A stretch of DNA of 64,000 nt from Clostridia bacterium. Lineage in GTDB: Bacteria > Bacillota > Clostridia > Oscillospirales > Acutalibacteraceae. A program made the translations under genes and the position numbers. Each line of letters opens with the position of its first letter. Positions within the stretch are counted from its first letter, which is position 1. Shown piece after piece: positions 1 through 8,857 of this stretch. Under the pieces are notes generated by a model. That model was not told the DNA's origin, searched no databases, and saw only the letters and a program-made list of their open reading frames with translations. The DNA lies in the NCBI GenBank assembly GCA_017399065.1, contig JAFQEL010000007.1:50484-114483 (forward strand), read 5' to 3'.

Positions 1-129
1 AAAAGCACTAAGCCAGGTTGCGCCGTAGGTTATAAACTCTGCAAAGCAGCCTTCCGCATTTTTTATTTTGAATTTAAGCACCTCACTGCCATCAGGCATT
101 GTGCCGAATACGCTTTTTGTAATACTCAT
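1..129 (-). CDS. galM: Aldose 1-epimerase (galactose mutarotase), N-terminal fragment
   Basis: The first 43 codons of a minus-strand gene that runs off the left edge. The start ATG is at 127-129 and an AAGGAG ribosome site lies just upstream (about 137-142). The translation carries MPDGSEVLKFKIKN and EFITYGATWLSAF, the usual N-terminal strand pattern of the galactose mutarotase family, which interconverts alpha and beta aldose anomers in the cytoplasm. The catalytic His and Glu lie outside the window, so activity cannot be judged. A GH36 alpha-galactosidase at 12.6 kb would feed galactose to such an enzyme, but the two are not in one operon. Confidence 0.72.
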   Translation of the reverse strand, partial: MSITKSVFGTMPDGSEVLKFKIKNAEGCFAEFITYGATWLSAF

Positions 130-175
130 ATTATATCTCCTTAATAGATTTTTAGCTTTTTTGTTTGATTTTTGT

Positions 176-204
176 ATTATATTCAGTATAAATTCAAGTT
201 GTAA
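176..204 (-). promoter_or_regulatory. Sigma-A promoter for the epimerase gene
   Basis: Read on the minus strand, TTACAA (199-204) and TATAAT (176-181) are separated by 17 bases and lie about 50 bases before the epimerase start codon. Confidence 0.5.
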
Positions 205-226
205 AAAAGTCAATGGGAATCGTCGC

Positions 227-257
227 TATTGACACTTTGTGTCAATAATATTAAAAT
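227..257 (+). promoter_or_regulatory. Promoter embedded in a perfect palindrome, upstream of the FHA operon
   Basis: Arms TATTGACAC (227-235) and GTGTCAATA (239-247) form a perfect 9+3+9 inverted repeat. The left arm contains TTGACA (229-234), which pairs with TAAAAT (252-257) across 17 bases to make a plus-strand promoter for the FHA-FtsW-PBP genes. A repressor bound to the palindrome would cover the -35 box, so this may be an operator; the regulator is unknown. Confidence 0.5.
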
Positions 258-315
258 AGTATATAAATAGTATTAAAAACATTAGAGAGTTTGCTTTGAA
301 AGGAGGGGCTGACAA

Positions 316-1125
316 ATGGAGCTTGACGCTATATATGATTTTGCCGTTGAGGCGAGTCGCTATCTGTTGGCGGGACTGGCATTGCTGATTATAGGCAGCT
401 GTGTTTTTTCACTTGTGACACGACGCTTCGGTACAAGGGTCGGCTCTTACCTTGTCGAAGCAAAGACGAAAAAACGCATCCCTCTGACCCGTTGGGAAAA
501 TTCGATAGGCCGCAGTACGACGTGCGACGTGATACTTACAACCGCAACTGTTTCGAGATTTCACGCTGTTATTTCAAAAAGGCGTACGGGTTGGGTGGTT
601 GCCGATACGAATTCACGTACAGGTGTTTTTGTCAATGGTGAGCAGATAGATAAGCCTGTACAGCTCAGCCACGGTGATAAAGTCAGCTTCGGTACGGCTA
701 TGTATGAGTTTTTTGACGTTGACGTTGATGACCTTGAGCGTGAGAAGGAAAAGGAACGCAGAAAGCAGGCTCGTGTTGCTGCGCGTGTTCCCGTACGTAC
801 AGGCAACGAAGGTGTGGAATTTATGCCTGCGCTTATTGATGAGGCTGCAGAGAAGGCTTACGTAATAGGGTGCGAAAACTGTGTGGTCGGTCGTTCTCCG
901 GATTGTGATATCAGACTTAAATATCAGACGGTGTCGTCTGAACACGCAAAGGTATTTAAGCTCGGAAGCGGCTGGTTTGTAGAAGACCTTGGATCTGCGA
1001 ACGGAACAAAGGTTAATGCTCGTTTTGTTACAACGGGCAGACGCAGACTCAGAGACGGGGATATACTGAGCTTTGGCGGTGCAATATTTGTGTTTAACGA
1101 GCACTATAAGGTGCGTAAAAAATAA
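316..1125 (+). CDS. Membrane-anchored protein with two FHA domains
   Basis: 269 residues. A single membrane helix at about 15-35 is followed by two forkhead-associated domains. The first (about 64-132) has GRS, SRFHA and NSRTGVFVNG; the second (about 187-260) has GRSPDCD, SSEHA and LGSANGTKVN. FHA domains bind phosphothreonine on partner proteins. AGGAGG lies 10 bases before the ATG. The genes that follow encode FtsW/RodA, a class B PBP and an amidase, an order recalling the actinobacterial fha-rodA-pbpA cluster, so a role in phospho-dependent control of wall synthesis is inferred. No Ser/Thr kinase or PP2C phosphatase is in the window. Confidence 0.85.
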   Translation: MELDAIYDFAVEASRYLLAGLALLIIGSCVFSLVTRRFGTRVGSYLVEAKTKKRIPLTRWENSIGRSTTCDVILTTATVSRFHAVISKRRTGWVVADTNSRTGVFVNGEQIDKPVQLSHGDKVSFGTAMYEFFDVDVDDLEREKEKERRKQARVAARVPVRTGNEGVEFMPALIDEAAEKAYVIGCENCVVGRSPDCDIRLKYQTVSSEHAKVFKLGSGWFVEDLGSANGTKVNARFVTTGRRRLRDGDILSFGGAIFVFNEHYKVRKK

Positions 1126-1159
1126 GTAATCTGAATTACGACTGCGGGAGGTGAGACGC

Positions 1160-2440
1160 TTGGCAGAAAAAAACGAAAAAAAGCAAAAGCCCAAAAAGCC
1201 CAAAAAGCCCAAACATCCGTTCAACTGGCTTTCGATGCTTCTTTTTGCAACAATGTTTCAGCTTATTTCGATGATGCCGGTTATATTCTTATCCGAAGAA
1301 ATCAATATTGAGGTCGTTGGTGTTTTCGGCGGATTCATCCTCACGGAGTGGCTGTATTTTGTATGTGCCCGGTGGTTTGCTAAACAGCGGGCCACAGAGC
1401 TTGAGATAATAGCTTTTACTCTTTCGGGTATAGGTCTTGTGACTGTGGCAAGCGTTTATCCCAATTACGCTCTTAAGCAGTTTATTGCAATTCTTATAGG
1501 TCTTGCGGCTTTTATTGTGCTGCTTGCGATAATGCGTAACGTAGAGGTAATATCGGCACTGCGTATACCTGTTGCCGTTGCTGCAGTAGGATTGCTTTGT
1601 GTAAACCTTGTTATGGCTGAAACAATAAACGGTGCACTTAACTGGATAAGCCTCGGCTCGTTTTCTATTCAGCCGTCAGAGCTTGTAAAGGTTGCTTTTA
1701 TTTTTGTCGGTGCGGCAACGCTTGAAAAACTTCAGTCAACGCACAGCCTTACACGTTATCTCATTTTTTCGCTCGGCTGCGTAGGTGCGCTTTTCCTTAT
1801 GAGAGATTTCGGTACGGCACTTATATTCTTTGCAACTTTCCTTGTAATTGCATTTATGCGTTCGGGCGATATCAAGACAATCGGTCTTATAAGTGTTGCG
1901 GCCGTGCTTGGTGCAGGTCTTATAATTTACTTTAAGCCCTACGTTGCTTCTCGTTTCGAAGCTTACAGACATGTATGGGAATACGCTAACGACGGCGGCT
2001 TCCAGCAGACGAGAGTACTCAGCTATTCTGCAAGTGGCGGTTTCTTCGGACTCGGAATAGGTGAGGGAAGGCTGAGACATATATTTGCCTCTACAACAGA
2101 CCTTATTTTCGGCGTAATATGTGAAGAGTGGGGGCTTGTTGTCGGCTTCTGCGTGATTCTGTGTTTTGCTTTTGTTGCGGTATATGCGCTAAGGCTTGCA
2201 CGACACGCACGATCAACAGTCTATTCGATTGCGGCTGTAGCGTCTGCGGCACTTCTGCTTGTGCAGCTGAGTCTGAATGTTTTCGGCATTACGGATCTGC
2301 TTCCGCTTACCGGTGTTACTTTACCGTTTATCAGCCGCGGCGGTACGAGTATGATTTGTTCGTGGGCACTGTTTGCCTTTATCAAGAGTGCGGATATAAA
2401 AACATATCCGATACTTGAAAAACAGATGGAAGATAAATAA
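1160..2440 (+). CDS. FtsW/RodA/SpoVE-family peptidoglycan polymerase
   Basis: About 426 residues, a polytopic SEDS protein that polymerises lipid II glycan strands together with a class B PBP. A lysine-rich cytoplasmic N-terminus precedes about ten membrane segments. Family signatures include NWISLGSFSIQPSELVKVAF, MRDFGTALIFFATF and the C-terminal LPFISRGGTSMICSW. I place the start at TTG 1160 because GGAGG (1147-1151) is then 8 bases upstream; a GTG at 1151 overlaps that ribosome site. The partner PBP is next. Whether it acts in division, elongation or sporulation cannot be told from sequence alone. Confidence 0.9.
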   Translation: MAEKNEKKQKPKKPKKPKHPFNWLSMLLFATMFQLISMMPVIFLSEEINIEVVGVFGGFILTEWLYFVCARWFAKQRATELEIIAFTLSGIGLVTVASVYPNYALKQFIAILIGLAAFIVLLAIMRNVEVISALRIPVAVAAVGLLCVNLVMAETINGALNWISLGSFSIQPSELVKVAFIFVGAATLEKLQSTHSLTRYLIFSLGCVGALFLMRDFGTALIFFATFLVIAFMRSGDIKTIGLISVAAVLGAGLIIYFKPYVASRFEAYRHVWEYANDGGFQQTRVLSYSASGGFFGLGIGEGRLRHIFASTTDLIFGVICEEWGLVVGFCVILCFAFVAVYALRLARHARSTVYSIAAVASAALLLVQLSLNVFGITDLLPLTGVTLPFISRGGTSMICSWALFAFIKSADIKTYPILEKQMEDK

Positions 2441-2477
2441 AAATAAAAACTTTACCTGAAAGGAAGGTGACTGAAAT

Positions 2478-3836
2478 ATGAATACGGTTACAAAGCGTGC
2501 TTACGTTCTGCTTGCGATAATTATTGCATTTATCGCAGGTGTTGCTTTGCTCGGTGTAAGCTTTGCTACCGAAGGAGGTAAATGGGCGACCAGCCGTGTT
2601 AACGGTCACCTTTATTCGGGCGGAGAAATTAAAAGTGCGGGTAAGATACTTGACCGTAACGGCGTAGTGCTTGCTCAGAGCAAGGACGGAGAAAGAATAT
2701 ATAACTCAGATAAAAATATCCGCAAGGCGACGCTTCACACGGTAGGTGACACCTACGGCTTTATCGCTACGGGTGTGCACAGTATTTGTCGTGATGAGCT
2801 TACGGGTTACAGCTTTGTTGACGGAATTTATACGCTTATCAATACCGGTGAGGGCAGTAATGTTGAACTTACGATTGATGCAAAGCTTTGCGCAAAGGCA
2901 TATGATGCACTTGACGGTAAGAAGGGTGCGGTAGGGGTTTACAATTATAAGACGGGTGAAATAGTTTGTATGGTTTCGGCACCTTCTTACGACCCTGAAA
3001 ACAAGCCTGAAAATATGGATTCGGACGATAAATACGAAGCTGTTTATATGAACCGTCTGCTCAGCGGACTTTTCACTCCCGGCTCGACTTTCAAGACAGT
3101 TACTACGATTGCTGCAATCGAGAATATTCCCGATATACAAAACCGTGAGTTTGAGTGTAAGGGTGCGCTTGCGACTGCTCAGGGCGGCGAAATCATATGC
3201 AACAATACCCACGGCAAAATAAGCTTCGGCACAGCTCTTACAAAATCCTGCAACAGTGCTTATGCTGAGATGGGAATTCAGCTTGGTGCAGGTGTGTTGG
3301 AAAAAACTGCTTCATCAATGGGCTTCGGAAAAAGCTTCAATGTCAGCGGTGTAAATACTGCGAAGAGTCGCTTTGACCTTGAAGGTGCCGTTGATATAGA
3401 TATCGGCTGGGCGGCGATAGGTCAATATACGACACTTGTGAATCCGCTTCATCTGCTGATGATAGCAGGGTGCATTGCTTCTGACGGCTCAACTCCTGTG
3501 CCGTATTTTATCGAGGATGATCTGCACAGTGTTGTCGGCAGCATAAAGAGCGAAAGGCTGATTCAGCAAGCTACGGCTTCGCAGGTAAAAACAATGATGA
3601 GAAACAATGTGATAAACAATTACGGTGACAGCAAATTTCCCGGTATGAGCTTTGGCGGCAAGACGGGAACCGCACAGGTTGCAGGTGAGGGTTCGCACGC
3701 ATGGTTTATGGGCTTCAGCACGGATGAAAGCTTCCCGTATGCAATAGTTGTGCTTGCAGAAAACGGCGGAGGCGGAAGTGATGTTGCCGTGCCGATTGCA
3801 AGCAAGGTTATGAAAGAACTTAAAAATTCTCTTTGA
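2478..3836 (+). CDS. Class B penicillin-binding protein (transpeptidase)
   Basis: 452 residues. One N-terminal membrane anchor (about 8-30) is followed by a small dimerisation region and a transpeptidase domain. The three penicillin-binding motifs are visible: STFK with nucleophile Ser at about 203, SCN at about 257, and KTGT near 397. It crosslinks peptidoglycan outside the membrane, probably with the preceding SEDS polymerase. It is shorter than most FtsI or PBP2 proteins and has no PASTA domains; the size and the FHA-SEDS neighbourhood resemble mycobacterial PbpA. AAAGGAAGGTG lies upstream of the ATG. Confidence 0.9.
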   Translation: MNTVTKRAYVLLAIIIAFIAGVALLGVSFATEGGKWATSRVNGHLYSGGEIKSAGKILDRNGVVLAQSKDGERIYNSDKNIRKATLHTVGDTYGFIATGVHSICRDELTGYSFVDGIYTLINTGEGSNVELTIDAKLCAKAYDALDGKKGAVGVYNYKTGEIVCMVSAPSYDPENKPENMDSDDKYEAVYMNRLLSGLFTPGSTFKTVTTIAAIENIPDIQNREFECKGALATAQGGEIICNNTHGKISFGTALTKSCNSAYAEMGIQLGAGVLEKTASSMGFGKSFNVSGVNTAKSRFDLEGAVDIDIGWAAIGQYTTLVNPLHLLMIAGCIASDGSTPVPYFIEDDLHSVVGSIKSERLIQQATASQVKTMMRNNVINNYGDSKFPGMSFGGKTGTAQVAGEGSHAWFMGFSTDESFPYAIVVLAENGGGGSDVAVPIASKVMKELKNSL

Positions 3837-3848
3837 TGAGTGTGTGAA

Positions 3849-4559
3849 ATGAAAAGAAGTACAGACAGCAGAAAAAAGAAAAGAAAGAAAAATATTAAGA
3901 CAGCATTCGGTATATTGTGTGTGGCAGTAATATGCTTGGCGGCAATTTCGTTCTGGCAAATCGGAGGACTTGCACCGTCAGGCAGACCGAGAGTCTGTAT
4001 TGATGCGGGTCACGGCGGCAGTGATGTCGGTGCGGAGTATGACGGAAGATATGAGAAGGATGATAATTTGCGGCTTGCCCTTGCAATCGGTGAAATACTT
4101 GAAGAAAACGGTATAGACGTTATATATACGAGAAAAAAAGACGTGTTCGTAGAGCTTGAAGAAAGAGCGGAATTTGCCAATGAAAAACGTGCTACATACT
4201 TTGTGTCGCTTCACCGTAACAGTGCAGAGGCTGATGTGAGCGGCGTAGAAATATGGGTCAACAGCAAAGCTCTTTATAACGAAGTGCAACTTGCACAGAA
4301 TATACTCGACGAGATAAATGAAATAGGCTTCGGTGACAGCAGAGGTGTTAAAAGAGGCTATCAGGGCAACCCGTTGTCCGATTACCTTGTAAACAGTGCT
4401 ACTGATATGCCGAGCTGTCTTGTTGAAATGGGTTTTATAACAACCGAGCGTGACAATGAACTTTTTGATGAAAATCTTGAGAAATATGCCGCTGCCGTTG
4501 CAGAAGGTGTTATGAAAGGCATTGAGGCTGAGAGCGCTGCTCTCACGACAGAGGAGTAA
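3849..4559 (+). CDS. N-acetylmuramoyl-L-alanine amidase (Amidase_3)
   Basis: 236 residues. A basic N-terminus and a membrane or signal segment (about 20-40) precede a zinc-dependent Amidase_3 domain that cuts the muramic acid-L-Ala bond. Zinc ligands are recognisable as His in DAGHGGSD, Glu in RYEKDDN and His in SLHRNSAE; the catalytic Glu lies in CLVEMGFITTERDN. The ATG at 3849 is preferred over an in-frame GTG at 3840 because the protein then begins MKRSTDSRKKKR, a normal signal-anchor start. It follows the PBP gene by only 12 bases, so it belongs to the same operon. Confidence 0.88.
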   Translation: MKRSTDSRKKKRKKNIKTAFGILCVAVICLAAISFWQIGGLAPSGRPRVCIDAGHGGSDVGAEYDGRYEKDDNLRLALAIGEILEENGIDVIYTRKKDVFVELEERAEFANEKRATYFVSLHRNSAEADVSGVEIWVNSKALYNEVQLAQNILDEINEIGFGDSRGVKRGYQGNPLSDYLVNSATDMPSCLVEMGFITTERDNELFDENLEKYAAAVAEGVMKGIEAESAALTTEE

Positions 4560-4562
4560 TAT

Positions 4563-5036
4563 ATGCAGTACAAAACATTAAGTAAAAACGCAAAGTACCT
4601 TATGACGGTTACGGCTGTGATCCAGAGCCTTATTTTGCTTGTTGCCTGTATGGCGGCAGTTATGATAGGCGGGCTTTACGGTGCTCTGAAAATCGGAGTT
4701 ATGATTGGTTGTGCAGTGATTGCCGTAATCTGGGCGGTAGTATTTCCCGTATTGAGATTTAAGAGATATAAGTATCTTATCACTCCCGACAGAGTTGAAA
4801 TTGTTTGCGGTGTACTTTTTGTTTCGCGAACTGTAGTTCCGGTAAACAGAATTCATCAGATAAACGTTTCACGAGGTCCCCTTGATTCTGCTTTCGGTGT
4901 TGCGAAGGTGTCGGTAGTAACTGCGGGTTCAACCGCCGTGCTACGCTTCCTTGACGAGGATGAAGCTCAGGAACTTGCACTTTATCTCAATGAAAAAGTC
5001 GGAAATAAGCTTGGAGGCAAAAGCGATGTTCAGTAA
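4563..5036 (+). CDS. PH-domain membrane protein (YdbS-like)
   Basis: 157 residues. Two hydrophobic segments (about 17-40 and 45-65) are followed by a bacterial PH domain with YLITPDRVEIVCGVLF and VPVNRIHQINVSRGPLD, the signature of the YdbS/YdbT pair in Bacillus. It overlaps the next gene by 11 bases, and that gene encodes the larger partner. In Bacillus this pair has been linked to envelope stress or antimicrobial resistance; the biochemical role is not established. It lies directly after the wall amidase. Confidence 0.8.
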   Translation: MQYKTLSKNAKYLMTVTAVIQSLILLVACMAAVMIGGLYGALKIGVMIGCAVIAVIWAVVFPVLRFKRYKYLITPDRVEIVCGVLFVSRTVVPVNRIHQINVSRGPLDSAFGVAKVSVVTAGSTAVLRFLDEDEAQELALYLNEKVGNKLGGKSDVQ

Positions 5037-6447
5037 GCCGACGAGAAACCATATTACAATAATTTTAGAACAGATAGGTGCATTCGGCGTAGTACTGGTT
5101 ACGGGCGCATTTTCTCTTCTGTTTGACATTGCGGCAGACCTTAGGCGTGGCATGAGTTTTGCTCAGATATTGAGATATTCGTCTGTCGGCAGAATTCCCG
5201 CGCCTGTAAATATCGTTGTGTCTTTGCTGCTGGTTGCGGGTGTTGTGTGGCTGATTTTACGCTGGAGCAAAACCGTATTTTATATCGATTCGGGTTATCT
5301 TGTCGTTGAAAGACGTACACTTATGCACCGCACTTCACGTCTTCCTCTCGACAGTATATCTACGGTTAATCTTGAACGCAACGTGTTCGAACAAATTGTA
5401 GGAACTGCTAAGATCAAACTGGACATAAACTCTGCGGCAACCGCGAACAAAACGGATTTTACTTTTGTACTCCCTTTTGAGAAAGCAAAGGCTTTTGAGC
5501 AGGAGCTTACACAGCAAAGTAACGGACAGACGGAGGAAGAACAACCACAGACAAGAAGGCTTGTGTGCTCATTTACGTGGGTACAGGCTTTGCGTGACGT
5601 GCTGCTTGGTCAGCCGCTTGTACAGATTCTGATTTTCTTTGTGCTTCTTGTTGCGGGTATTCCTGTTGATAAAATTGCACTCGGCAGTTCAGTGCTCTAT
5701 AAAGCTCTGCCTGCGGTGGCACTTGCTCTGCTAAGCTGGGCGGCAGGTATGATTATGCAGTTTATGTCCGCATACGGCTTCAGAGTGGAGAAGGATGATA
5801 AAACGTTTTTTATCACTTCGGGTCTGCTCAAAAAGAAACAGTATGTGTTTGATAAAGATAAAGTCAACGCGGTTATTGTACGCCGTCCGCTTCTTGCACG
5901 TGCTTTTGGCTATTACCGTGCTGAGGTTGCTGTTGTCGGACTGGGTAACGATAAACACGAAACACCGCAGATATGTCTGCTTGTAAAAAAGCAGGAGCTT
6001 GAGCGGATTTTAGGTGAATGTGCTCCGGATTTTGTTTGTACTGCAAAGCCCGTAAGGTCTCATAAAGCAGGACTTGCCGCTTCATTGTGCTTTTATCTGA
6101 TTTTATCTGTGGTTGTTGCTATTGTAATATCGAGAATTCATATTTTGCTCGGTATTGCGGTTGTTTTGCTCGGCATAATTTTTGCGGTTTTCAGTTACCG
6201 CAATAAAACCGTTGCGGCAGATGACAGAGTGTTTTCTTATTCAAGAGGTCTCTTTTCTATAGTAAACGGTTGCTTTAAATACGACGGTATACAGACGGCT
6301 CAGTTTAAAAGCAATATGTTTTTTAAACGTATGGATATCGGTAAAATACGTATCTCGATTCTTTCCTCCGGCTCGGTCAGTCTCCATACTACGGGCTGGT
6401 TTAACAAGTTATACTATGATGCTTTGACCGACAGACTTGGTTATTAA
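5026..6447 (+). CDS. PH-domain membrane protein (YdbT-like)
   Basis: 473 residues. Several paired membrane segments alternate with three PH-like domains, marked by GYLVVERRTLMHRTSRLPLD, FRVEKDDKTFFITSGLL and DDRVFSYSRGLFSIVNGCF. The ATG at 5026 is chosen because GGAGG sits at 5013-5017; the open frame extends upstream but those starts lack a ribosome site and fall deep in the previous gene. It forms a translationally coupled pair with that gene. Function is inferred only from the YdbS/YdbT family: membrane association, perhaps envelope stress tolerance. Confidence 0.8.
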   Translation: MFSKPTRNHITIILEQIGAFGVVLVTGAFSLLFDIAADLRRGMSFAQILRYSSVGRIPAPVNIVVSLLLVAGVVWLILRWSKTVFYIDSGYLVVERRTLMHRTSRLPLDSISTVNLERNVFEQIVGTAKIKLDINSAATANKTDFTFVLPFEKAKAFEQELTQQSNGQTEEEQPQTRRLVCSFTWVQALRDVLLGQPLVQILIFFVLLVAGIPVDKIALGSSVLYKALPAVALALLSWAAGMIMQFMSAYGFRVEKDDKTFFITSGLLKKKQYVFDKDKVNAVIVRRPLLARAFGYYRAEVAVVGLGNDKHETPQICLLVKKQELERILGECAPDFVCTAKPVRSHKAGLAASLCFYLILSVVVAIVISRIHILLGIAVVLLGIIFAVFSYRNKTVAADDRVFSYSRGLFSIVNGCFKYDGIQTAQFKSNMFFKRMDIGKIRISILSSGSVSLHTTGWFNKLYYDALTDRLGY

Positions 6448-6543
6448 TACTTTGTTAATAATTGTGTGCTAAACTTATTCTAATTATTATGTGCTTATAT
6501 GCCCTGAAATCGTTTTAGGGTCAGCAGAAAGGTGTCTGAAACT

Positions 6544-7233
6544 GTGAAGGTGTCGGTTCTTATTGCCGCATACAACGGTGGAACTTATATAGCAAAACAG
6601 ATTTCGTCTGTTCTTTCTCAGCTTGGTGCTGAAGATGAGGTTATTGTTTCTGACGATAAGCCTGACGGTGACACCTATGCCGCTGTTGAGCCTTTTCTCA
6701 GTGATTCACGCATACGTTATATTCACGGCCCTGCAAAGGGTGTTGATGCAAACAAAGAGTTTCTTCTGCGTGAGTGTACGGGTGACGTTGCCTTTCTGTG
6801 CGACCAGGATGACGTATGGCTTGACGGTAAGGTTGAGCGTGTGATGACTGCTATAAAAGGCGGTGCGTGCTGTGTGCTCCATAACGCGTATATCACCGAT
6901 GAGTATCTCAACAAGAGCGGCAAGACTCTTTTTGAAGACAGAGGTGCAAAGACCGGTATAATGCACAATATAATAAAAAACTGCTATACGGGTGCTTGTA
7001 TGGCACTTACGAGGCAGGCGTTTACCGCTGCTCTGCCTTTTCCGAAGAATCTGCCAATGCACGACCAATGGCTCGGACTTGTCAGTGAGAAGGTCGGCAG
7101 AGTAGAGCTTATTGATGAGCCGCTTCTGCTTTACCGCCGTAATCCCGGCAGTATGACGGGCGGCAAAACGAGCCTTATTCAAAAAATCACGTGGCGGATA
7201 AATATAGCAAAAAACATTCTCACATTCAGGTGA
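6544..7233 (+). CDS. Family 2 glycosyltransferase
   Basis: About 229 residues, cytoplasmic GT-A fold. Motifs are VLIAAYNGGTYIAKQ at the N-terminus, VSDDKPDGD, and CDQDDVW carrying the metal-binding aspartates. HDQWLGL and a C-terminal RRNPGSMTGG resemble transferases that decorate wall polymers. The start is uncertain: GTG 6544 gives good spacing from AGAAAGG, while GTG 6532 overlaps it. A short hairpin (CCCT..AGGG, 6502-6520) sits in the leader. The position ahead of the TagGH exporter implies it adds sugar to the linkage unit or to the polymer; donor and acceptor are unknown. Confidence 0.82.
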   Translation: MKVSVLIAAYNGGTYIAKQISSVLSQLGAEDEVIVSDDKPDGDTYAAVEPFLSDSRIRYIHGPAKGVDANKEFLLRECTGDVAFLCDQDDVWLDGKVERVMTAIKGGACCVLHNAYITDEYLNKSGKTLFEDRGAKTGIMHNIIKNCYTGACMALTRQAFTAALPFPKNLPMHDQWLGLVSEKVGRVELIDEPLLLYRRNPGSMTGGKTSLIQKITWRINIAKNILTFR

Positions 7234-7238
7234 AAGGA

Positions 7239-8030
7239 ATGGTAAGCATAAAGAGCTATGTAACGGGCTGTATTGTTACACATAACAATATGAGCAGCAT
7301 AGATGAAACCGTATCAACCCTGCTCGAGCACACCAAGGGTGTTGATTTCAAGCTTATGGTTGTTGATAATATGTCGAGCGACTCTACTCCGGATTATATC
7401 AGAAAAAAATACCCCGAGGTTGAGGTTTATGAGCCGCATACCAATAACGGCTTTGGTAGCGGACACAACAACGCTTTGTCGGTTATCGATTCGAAATATC
7501 ACTGTGTCATTAATCCTGATATCAGTATAAGTGATGACGTTATCGCAAAAATGGCGGCATATATGGACGAGCATCCCGAAATCGGTCTGCTTTCGCCCAA
7601 AATTTGCTTCCCCGATGGCAGAATGCAGATTCTCGGCAAGCGCAACCCAAGCATAAAATATCTTGTTGCAAGCCGTATGCGCGGCGAGGGTGAGCCGGGT
7701 AAGCTGCTCAGGGAGTATGCAATGCTCGACGAAAATCTCGACGTGCCCTGTGAAATTGAAAACGCAACGGGCTGTTTTATGATGTTCCGCACAGAGCTTT
7801 TTAAGCAGATCGGCGGCTTTGATGACAGGTACTTTATGTATTTCGAAGACTGTGATATCACCCGTACGGTGCGACTTCACTCAAAGGCAGTCTTCTACCC
7901 CGAGGCGGTTGTTTACCACGTATGGGGCAGAGAGAGCAAGAAGAATTTCAGGCTTATGCTTGTGCAGATTTCGTCAATGTTTAAGTATTTTGTTAAATGG
8001 GCAAATTCCAAAAACAGGAGTAAAAAATGA
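7239..8030 (+). CDS. Family 2 glycosyltransferase, rhamnosyltransferase (WbbL)-like
   Basis: About 263 residues. VVDNMSSDSTPDYIRKK, NNGFGSGHNNAL, VINPDISISDD and YFEDCDITRTV match the WbbL-type GT2 family, which often transfers rhamnose or related sugars to lipid-linked intermediates. I chose ATG 7239, preceded by AGGTGAAAGG; the frame is open further upstream but would overlap the previous gene. The end overlaps the start of the exporter permease by 4 bases, so translation is probably coupled. Confidence 0.83.
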   Translation: MVSIKSYVTGCIVTHNNMSSIDETVSTLLEHTKGVDFKLMVVDNMSSDSTPDYIRKKYPEVEVYEPHTNNGFGSGHNNALSVIDSKYHCVINPDISISDDVIAKMAAYMDEHPEIGLLSPKICFPDGRMQILGKRNPSIKYLVASRMRGEGEPGKLLREYAMLDENLDVPCEIENATGCFMMFRTELFKQIGGFDDRYFMYFEDCDITRTVRLHSKAVFYPEAVVYHVWGRESKKNFRLMLVQISSMFKYFVKWANSKNRSKK

Positions 8031-8845
8031 ACAAGATAAAAGGTTTCTTCAAAAATTTCTGGAAATACCGTTTCCTGCTGCAGGAAATAGTACGTAAGAA
8101 CGTCAAGCTCCAGTACCGCAACTCTGTTCTCGGTATTTTCTGGACTTTCCTTCAGCCGTTACTCACAACTATTGTGCTCGCACTTGTTTTCGGCGGTATC
8201 TTCGGTCAGAACAACAAGGACGTCGGCTGTTATATGGTTTACCTTCTCTGCGGCCGACTTCTCTATGAATTCTTTACTCAGTCAACAAAGCGTGCGATGC
8301 GTTCAATCCGACTGAGTGCGAGCGTTATAAAAAAGGTTTACGTACCAAAGTACATATATCCGCTTTCAAACGTGCTTGCAAACTTCGTAACCTTTACGAT
8401 GTCGCTGCTTGTACTTGTTGTTATGGTTATATACTTCAAGTGCTTTACCGATGAGGTTATAATCATAAATTGGCACGTACTGCTTGCGATTGTACCGATA
8501 CTTATTCTGCTTGTTCTTTCTTTCGGTATCGGTATGATTCTTGCAACCCTCAACGTTTTCTTCAAGGATATCGAATATATCTATGAAGTTTTCTGTATGC
8601 TTCTTTTCTACCTGACTCCTATTTTCTACACCGTCAAGTCGCTCGGTGCAATCAAGATAGTTCAGTACGGTCTTATGGCAAATCCGCTTTATTCAATCGT
8701 TTCAATGTTCCGTGACTGTGTACTTTACGGTCAGATGTGGAACTGGAATCACTTTATGTATTCTCTCGGCTTCGCCCTTGTTACACTTCTTATCGGCGTT
8801 ATCTTCTTCCAGAAGAAGCAGGATAAGTTTATTCTTCACATCTGA
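8027..8845 (+). CDS. ABC-2 type teichoic acid / polysaccharide export permease (TagG/Wzm)
   Basis: 272 residues with about six membrane helices. NSVLGIFWTFLQPLLTTIV near the N-terminus and the late segment LLFYLTPIFYTVKSLG are typical of O-antigen/teichoic acid exporter permeases. With the ATPase encoded next it moves the lipid-linked polymer across the membrane. The ATG overlaps the preceding stop codon (ATGA). The TarI-TarJ-transferase genes downstream favour a teichoic acid cargo over a capsule. Confidence 0.88.
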   Translation: MNKIKGFFKNFWKYRFLLQEIVRKNVKLQYRNSVLGIFWTFLQPLLTTIVLALVFGGIFGQNNKDVGCYMVYLLCGRLLYEFFTQSTKRAMRSIRLSASVIKKVYVPKYIYPLSNVLANFVTFTMSLLVLVVMVIYFKCFTDEVIIINWHVLLAIVPILILLVLSFGIGMILATLNVFFKDIEYIYEVFCMLLFYLTPIFYTVKSLGAIKIVQYGLMANPLYSIVSMFRDCVLYGQMWNWNHFMYSLGFALVTLLIGVIFFQKKQDKFILHI

Positions 8846-8857
8846 GGTGACGTTAGT

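Noticed and set aside
613..1224. 203-residue minus-strand open frame across the FHA gene
   Set aside because: It is the complement of a clear double-FHA gene, with no ribosome site and no recognisable protein pattern.
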